Positions 58,058-64,000 of a stretch of 64,000 nt of DNA are shown one piece after another; the stretch's first letter is position 1, and each line of letters starts with the position of its first letter. A program made the position numbers and the translations under genes. The stretch is from assembly GCA_025175895.1 (NCBI GenBank), contig CM046003.1:47176335-47240334 (forward strand), written 5' to 3'. This stretch comes from Wurfbainia villosa (lineage: Eukaryota > Streptophyta > Magnoliopsida > Zingiberales > Zingiberaceae). The notes under the pieces are model-generated. The model made no database searches. It saw nothing but the letters and a program-made list of their open reading frames with translations, and had not been told where the DNA came from.

Positions 58058-59605
58058 GTGAAGAAGAATAAGGCATCGGATGGCCCATCTTCTTCAGATA
58101 TCTTCGTTATTGATTGTCATTCTATTTCTTCAAACACTTGGGTATTGGAAACTGGGTGTGACTCACATATATGTAATGACATACATGGGCTAAGGAATAG
58201 AAGAAGACTCATCAAGGGAGAGTCAAATTTACATGTTGGGAATGGAGCAAAGGTTGCTGCACTCGCCATTGGAACGTATTTGTTGAAACTCCCTACAAGA
58301 CTTGTCTTAGAACTGGACAATTTCTTTTATATTCCTTCGTTGATAAAGAACATCATTTCTATTTCTTGTATAAATAGAAATGGTTACCATTTGACGTTTA
58401 GTAACAATTGTTGTTATATAACTTTGAATGGCGTACTTTATGGAACTGGAACTTTGAGCAATGGCATTTATACGTTGGACGTACCCATTGACATTTTCAA
58501 TATTGAAGCGAGCAACAAGGATGCTCAAAAGGATAATCAATTAGACTCGTACATGTGCCATTGTCGTCTTGGCCATGTAAGCAAAAAATGCATGTCCGAA
58601 TTACACCGATGTGGAATTCTTGAATCGTTTGAATTGGAATCATACGATACATGTGAATCATGCTTAAAGGGCAAGATGACTAAATTACCTTTTACTGGAA
58701 AAGGTGAACGAGTGGGAGAGTTACTAGGTCTAATACATACTGATGTATGTGGACCTATGTGAACTCAAGCTTTAGGAGGCTATAGCTACTTCATTGCCTT
58801 CACCGATGATCACTCACGGTTTGGGTATGTGTTCTTGATGAAACACAAGTCTGAAGCCTTTGTAAGGTTCAAAGAATTCAGAAATGAAGTAGAGAAACAA
58901 CATGACAAGAGTATTAAAATACTTCGATCGGATCGAGGTGGTGAATACTTAAGTCAAGAGTTTCTTGATTATCTTAGAGGCAATGGTATATTGTCTCAAT
59001 GGACTCCGCCATATACACCACATCATAATGGTGTATCTGAGAGGCGTAACCGGACCTTGTTGGACATGGTCAGGTCAATGATGAATCATGCGAATCTTCC
59101 CAAGTCCTTTTGGGGCTATGCACTTTAGACAGCTGTTTACTTGTTAAACAGAATGTCAACCAAGGTAGTCTCTACTACTCCATATGAGATATGGAATAGT
59201 AAGAAACCTCATGTATCTTACTTGGAGATATGGGGTTGTCTTGCTTATGTGAAGCGGACTGTATCAGACAAATTGGATGCTAAGTCTAATAAATGTCTAT
59301 TTATTGGATACCCTAAGGAAACAAGGGGTTAACAATTCTATCATCCTATGGAACAAAAGGTGTTTGTTTCAAGGCATGCTTTGTTTCTAGAGAAAGAGTT
59401 TCTCTTGCAAGAAAACAGTGGGAGTGTCGTTGAGCTTGAGGAGGCTCGAGAGACTCAAATAGACATTGATGAGATACCTGGTGAAGCACAACAGTCGATA
59501 ACTCATAGTGATGAGCAATCGGCTGGACCTATTGAAACACCACATCTTCGTAGATCTGGTAGAACACACAATATTCCTGAGAGATATGGATTTCTCGTAA
59601 GTTAA
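58058..59605 (+). pseudogene. pol: Interior 4 protease and integrase, several stops
   Basis: Protease motif reads VLETGCDSHICND, so the catalytic DTG aspartate is glutamate. HHCC (RLGHVSKK, CESC) and HTDVCGPM are readable, then TGA at 58760. Integrase continues at 58829-59128 with RSDRGGEY and NGVSERRNRT, and after stops to 59605 (SGRTHNIPERYGFLVS). Domain order is intact, giving the full-length reference for the deleted units 1 and 2. Confidence 0.87.
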
Positions 59606-61136
59606 TCGAACGACGTGTTACTCATTGATGATGAGGAGCCTACCAGTTATGAAGAAGTTCTGACAAGTTTAGAAAGGGATAAGAGGCTTGAAGCCATGAA
59701 GTCGGAAATGAATTCCACGTATGAAAACCAAGTTTGGAACTTGGTTGACCCACCTGAAGGCATAAAGCCAATAGGGTGCAAGTGGGTTTTCAAGAAGAAA
59801 ACCGACATGGATGGTAATGTGATTACCTATAAGGCTAGATTAGTGGCAAAAGGATATCGTCAAAAACAAGGTATTGATTATGACGAAACCTATTTGCCTG
59901 TAGCTATGCTTAAATTAATTCGAATGCTCCTGGCCATAGCGGCTCATTATGATTATAAGATATGACAGATGGATGTGAAAACAACTTTCCTTAATGGAAA
60001 CCTGCTCGAGGACGTGTATATGATACAACCTGAGGGTTTCTCATCGGTTGATAAAACCAAGGTATGAAAATTGCGACGGTCCATATATGGATTGAAGCAA
60101 GCATCCAGGAGCTGGAATATCTGTTTTGATGAGACAATCAAAAGGTTTGATTTCTCACAAAATCCAAACGAACCTTGTGTGTACAAGAAGGTTAGTGGGA
60201 GTGTAGTCGTGTTCCTAGTATTGTATGTCGATGACATATTACTTATAGGAAAACGATATTTCAGTCTTACAGTCAGTTAAGATTTGGTTGTCCAAGACAT
60301 TCTCCATGAAAGACTTGGGAGAAGCAACCTACATCCTCGGGATTAAGATCTATAGAGATAGATCGAAACGGTTGCTTGGTCTTTCACAGTCTACATATAT
60401 AGACCGAGTGCTAAAGAGGTTTAGCATGTCAGAATCCAAGAAAGGTTTCCTACCCATCAGGCATGGGATACACCTTTCGAAGTTTATGTGTCCACGCACA
60501 GAAGACAGGAGGATTTACATGAGTAAGATTCCCTATGCATCCGCAATAGGATCTATCATGTATACTATGTTATATACGAGGCCCGATATATCGTATGCTC
60601 TGAGTGTCACAAGCAGATACCAGTCTGATCCAGGAATGGATCATTGGGTGACTGTTAAGACGATCCTTAAGTACTTTAGAAGAACTAAGGATGCATTCCT
60701 AATATATAGAGAAGGGTACATGGTGATACGTGGGTATATGGATGCCAGCTCCAGACAGACAAGGATGATTCCATGTCTCAGTCTAGGTATGTATTCACCG
60801 GGAATGGAGGCGCAATAAGTTGGAAAGGTTCCAAGCTTGACACTATAGTGGATTCTGCCACTAAGGCAGAATACATTGCAGTTTTGGAAGCAACAAAGGA
60901 AGCGGTTTGGATCAAGAAGTTCATCTCTGAACTTGATGTGGTCTCATCAATGATCCAAACATGTGCTTCGCTGCTATCATCTGATCAAAGAGATCATCAG
61001 TAGGAATGAAATACAAATCGAGAAAATCCCCACTGAAAGGAACTTAGTAGATCCTTTGACTAAGGCATTACCTCAAAGTAAGTTTGAGGGTCATGTTAGA
61101 GCTTATGGTATTGGATACCGTAGCGATTGACATTAG
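59606..61136 (+). pseudogene. pol: Interior 4 RT and RNase H, several stops
   Basis: RT in pieces: 59615-59965 (VWNLVDPPEGIKPIGCKWVFKKK, GNVITYKARLVAKGYRQKQG), 60071-60280 with the catalytic YVDD at 60224-60235, and 60288-60818 (MSKTFSMKDLGEATYILGIKIYRD). RNase H at 60773-61003 (SKLDTIVDSATKAEYIA) and the C-terminal LTKALPQSKFEGHVRAYGIGY. A purine tract GGCCAAGTGGGAGTT precedes LTR5. Confidence 0.88.
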
Positions 61137-61150
61137 GCCAAGTGGGAGTT

Positions 61151-63378
61151 TGTTAGTGATATATGAGAGATGTCCTAAGGCAATCGCCTTATGTTTGAAC
61201 CATTTATATGATAAATGAAGATTCACTATTTGAGTATACATGTTTTCATGTATTTGATTAGATCTTAAACTCATTAACTGAATGTCCACGATACGATTCA
61301 CAGCATGAAAGAATTTGTGATTTGATCACAACTAGTGAGTATCTCTACATGTGTAATTGTGATGTATCAGAATTATCCCTAGTCGATGAATTGATGGATT
61401 TGGACACCATTGATTCTGTCGAGACTAGCACGAGGTATACTCCTTGGTGTATCCAAGCAGCTGATTCTCACTGGCTGGAGACATTATGATGTCCGGAGTT
61501 AATCGTGGATGCTAGTTATGGTAACTAGTTCATTGGAGTGACCAGCCGTAAGACTTCATATGGTTCTCTGCATATATAGATATGTCAATGAAGTTCTTAC
61601 TACAGCTTAAGTGCGATGTTCCTTTGACTTGCGTATTCAAGTCATCTTGATCATAAAGACTTATACTTTGACATCTTAAGCAAGCATCTCTAAGGAGATG
61701 TGGACCCGGGATGATTGGGTATAAGTCAAAGTGATCGAAGGTGTTTGAATCTCCTATAAAGGATTCACCACTCCTTCCGAGGAGATGTATACCCATGACC
61801 TCTCATCGGATTGTTACTAAAGTCTTTGGCCAAAGCATTACAAGTTTAGAGTAAGGTACTCTTCGATACATGTGCAGTAACTAGAATCTGTAGGACGAGG
61901 AAATGATACTTGGGCTAGTTGTGACGTAGTCAACCTAGTGGGGACTGACACTAAAGACCATGTCCTGAACCAAGTGGGTATAAGATGAGTGAAGGGAATG
62001 GGGCACGATTCATTCGAGCTGCTGAAGGGTTTCAGAAATAGTTCTGGATCAACCGCTAATCTTTTCGGTTAATTGGGGATCATGATGTACTACTCGGTGC
62101 CACTCATGATCGTTCTATAATTAATGGTTAATTATAGACGACCAACATAAACCGAGAACCTATTTTGTCACACGCACAATGAGCATAATCCGAAGGATTT
62201 AAAATGAGCTTGAGAATGAGATTCTCAGACCGAGAGAAACTAGGTTTGGTTGGACCAAACATGGAGCGAGCATGAAATCATTTCAGTCACAATGGAAGCA
62301 TGGATGAGTCGTGTCTTTTGAAGACATGATGGATGAACCAAATTTGTTTGGTTCTAATCCAATGGAGGAGAATAAACCAAAGTGTTTGATTTGTTTTAAA
62401 CGAATGAACCAAAGTTGGTTCAGTTTATTTTAACTTAAAATAAACCATCATGGTTTGGTTTATTTTAACTTAAATTAATGGAGTGGATTAACGGGCTTTT
62501 GGTTATGATCCAATAACCATTAAGAGAATTTGTTCTCTATAAAATAGGGTTTAAGAGTTTTGTTAATCCCTAATCAAAATCCTTGCAACCCTAAGTTGCC
62601 GCCTCTCCTTCTCCTTGTGAAGTCGACGCCAACCCTCTTGCCGCCGCCCACCACCACCCAAGCTCCTTGCCGGCATCCAGCAGCTGCCGTCCTCTCCCCT
62701 TACCGGTGTCGAGCTGCTGCCAGAAGAGCTCCGGTGATCTCTTTTGGGTTTGGCAACAAGGTGAGCTTCAACCTTCCTTTTTGGCCGACCCCTATTCCTC
62801 CACCAAAGCTGTCCAGTTTTCTGGACAGCTTGTTTCCTTCTCGTCAGAGCATCATTTGGACGACGTTTGGAGCTCCGACAGTGGTAGCCTTGTCGGGGAT
62901 TCGATCTCCGGTAATCCTCATAGGTGGAGGGCAAAGGATTCATCAAACGGTTGACGAATAACTCTCCGGAGAAGCGAGTTTTTGAGGACTCGTTTTGGAT
63001 CCGAATTTTGATTCGGATCGTGATCTTCTCTCGATTACATCGTCTTCAACACGAGGCTAGTAACCCGTACGAAGACGAGGCTTGTGACTTTGTGAAATCA
63101 TCCCGAAGATACTCGGCGTGGATACAGATAGAGACGATTCTAGAGAGAATCGTTCTGGTTGATGTCTTTCCCGCTACACGTGATACGTCAGGTATACATA
63201 GTATAAATTTTCTTTTATTGCAAAATTTGAATTTACGGTTATGTCTACACATGTTGTACTATGCATGTGTGTGATGTGTGTGTTGTAATAAATTAGATAT
63301 ATTATTTTATTCCTTCCGCTATGCACATGTTTACGAAACATGTTCGAACACACTCGCCGTGGTGCCGAAAACCCAACA
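61151..63378 (+). repeat. B array LTR5 (2,228 bp)
   Basis: Starts TGTTAGTGATATATG, ends ACCCAACA. A 12-bp inverted repeat TTAAAATAAACC / GGTTTATTTTAA (62435-62446, 62457-62468) lies upstream of the TATA box 62538-62546. The leader part has perfect hairpins at 62806-62831 (AAGCTGTCCAG / CTGGACAGCTT, TTTT loop), 62998-63019 (GATCCGAAT / ATTCGGATC) and 63134-63153 (ACGATTCT / AGAATCGT). Confidence 0.93.
62538..62546 (+). promoter_or_regulatory. LTR5 TATA box
   Basis: TATAAAATA, at the same relative place in all seven B LTRs. Transcripts would start a few tens of bases downstream, placing the hairpins in the 5' leader. Confidence 0.78.
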
Positions 63379-64000
63379 GTGGTATCAGAGCCCAGGTTGT
63401 GTTTCGACATAATCGTAAAATTGTTTTGCGATAGTCATAATGATATTTCTAGAAATTTTCTACTTTTGAAAAGTTAGAAGTATTTATGGAAATTTTGGAA
63501 AGTCTAGAAGTATTTATGGAAATCTTCTAATTTAATCATGATTTGATTTGGAGAATCAAATCTTAAATATATTTTATTTCCATAAATCGTTATGACATAT
63601 ATGGAAATTTTGTACATGACATAATTGTATGTCATGTAATTGCATTAGATGCATATCATTATGCCATGCGTGTCGTGACATGTAGATGTAGGTCATGCCA
63701 TATAGATAATAGTTATTTGCATGCAAAGAGGATGAGACATAAAAACCCTAACTCAATATTAAAGCCTACACCTTCCATTAATATGGTTAGAACCAGAGTT
63801 CCGTTTCTTGTTCGGGTTGTTGGGCTCTCTCCAAGCCCGGCTCGAACCCGAACATGTTCAAACCATGGAATAGTTTAATACTAATATGGTAAGAGTCAGA
63901 GGTCAATTGTTAGCTTTGGTTGTTGGACTCTCTCCAAGCCGGGCTAATTGGTTGAATGCGCTCTAACCATATTAAAACTATTTCTCAATTAATGGGTTGG
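63379..64000 (+). other. Interior 5 PBS and leader start
   Basis: Intact PBS GTGGTATCAGAGCCCAGG at 63379-63396. The AT-rich block is shorter than in other units: about 63490-63530 jumps from the tandem TATTTATGGAAAT units to the last TTTAATCATGATTTGATTTGG block. The first two hairpin repeats are near 63818 and 63921. The unit runs past the window end. Confidence 0.88.

Larger units (their letters stand above)
30502..64000 (+). mobile_element. Tandem array of B-type Angela-like elements
   Basis: Alternating LTRs and interiors, all on the plus strand and sharing LTRs: LTR1 30502-32731, interior 1, LTR2 35916-38136, interior 2, LTR3 41321-43552, interior 3 (with E), LTR4 53983-56153, interior 4, LTR5 61151-63378, interior 5 (runs off the end). 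Each interior starts with a PBS after its LTR and ends with RNase H and a purine tract before the next LTR. No unrelated DNA separates units. A single insertion gives one interior and two LTRs, so this order needs DNA recombination. Confidence 0.92.

Overview
The window is intergenic DNA from a plant with a large, repeat-rich genome. No host gene, tRNA, rRNA or CRISPR array was found. Essentially every base can be assigned to LTR retrotransposons of the Ty1/copia superfamily. Evidence: long terminal repeats starting TGTT and ending AACA or ACA, primer-binding sites matching the 3' end of plant initiator tRNA-Met (TGGTATCAGAGC), polypurine tracts, CCHC Gag proteins, and a copia-order polyprotein (Gag, protease, integrase, RT, RNase H). 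An angiosperm, possibly a monocot, is likely, but the species cannot be told from this sequence.

The layout is a nest. I use local family names. The outermost visible element is D (minus strand): 3' LTR remnant 3578-3798, interior 3799-7346, 5' LTR from 7347. Element A1 (minus) sits in D's 3' LTR and fills 1-3577. Element C (minus) sits in D's 5' LTR: 3' LTR 8619-10226, interior 10227-11549 resuming at 28039-30241, 5' LTR 30242-30501. C's interior is split by A2 (plus, 11550-28033, target duplication AATAA). A2's 5' LTR is split by B1 (minus, 11783-21341, target duplication ATTAT). C's 5' LTR is split by a tandem array of B-type elements (plus) from 30502 past the window end, with five LTRs and five interiors. 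The third interior is split inside the RT region by E (plus, 47568-53004, target duplication ACCTT).

There are two functional classes. B elements resemble the Angela (BARE/WIS-type) lineage: about 2.2-kb LTRs, a structured leader, gag and complete pol domains, all now broken by stops or frameshifts. A, C, D and E carry only a gag gene (CCHC zinc knuckles and a C-terminal WVPKS-like motif) followed by 1.2-1.9 kb of non-coding DNA with several GGGGGAGA polypurine tracts. They look like non-autonomous gag-only elements (TR-GAG type) derived from the Sirevirus (SIRE/Maximus) lineage, which would need protease, RT and integrase in trans.

The most notable signals are: a B array whose second LTR is a hybrid of its neighbours, the mark of unequal crossing-over; array units that share the same stop codons, a lost zinc-knuckle cysteine and, in two units, one identical deletion; clusters of the CAGTCGACTG palindrome in LTRs and interiors of three gag-only families, with a covarying replacement in the fourth; a tandem array of small hairpins in the A/D LTRs; and four identical leader hairpins in B whose loops changed together. 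Several palindromic or self-similar tracts look corrupted in some copies in a way that may be consensus error rather than biology.
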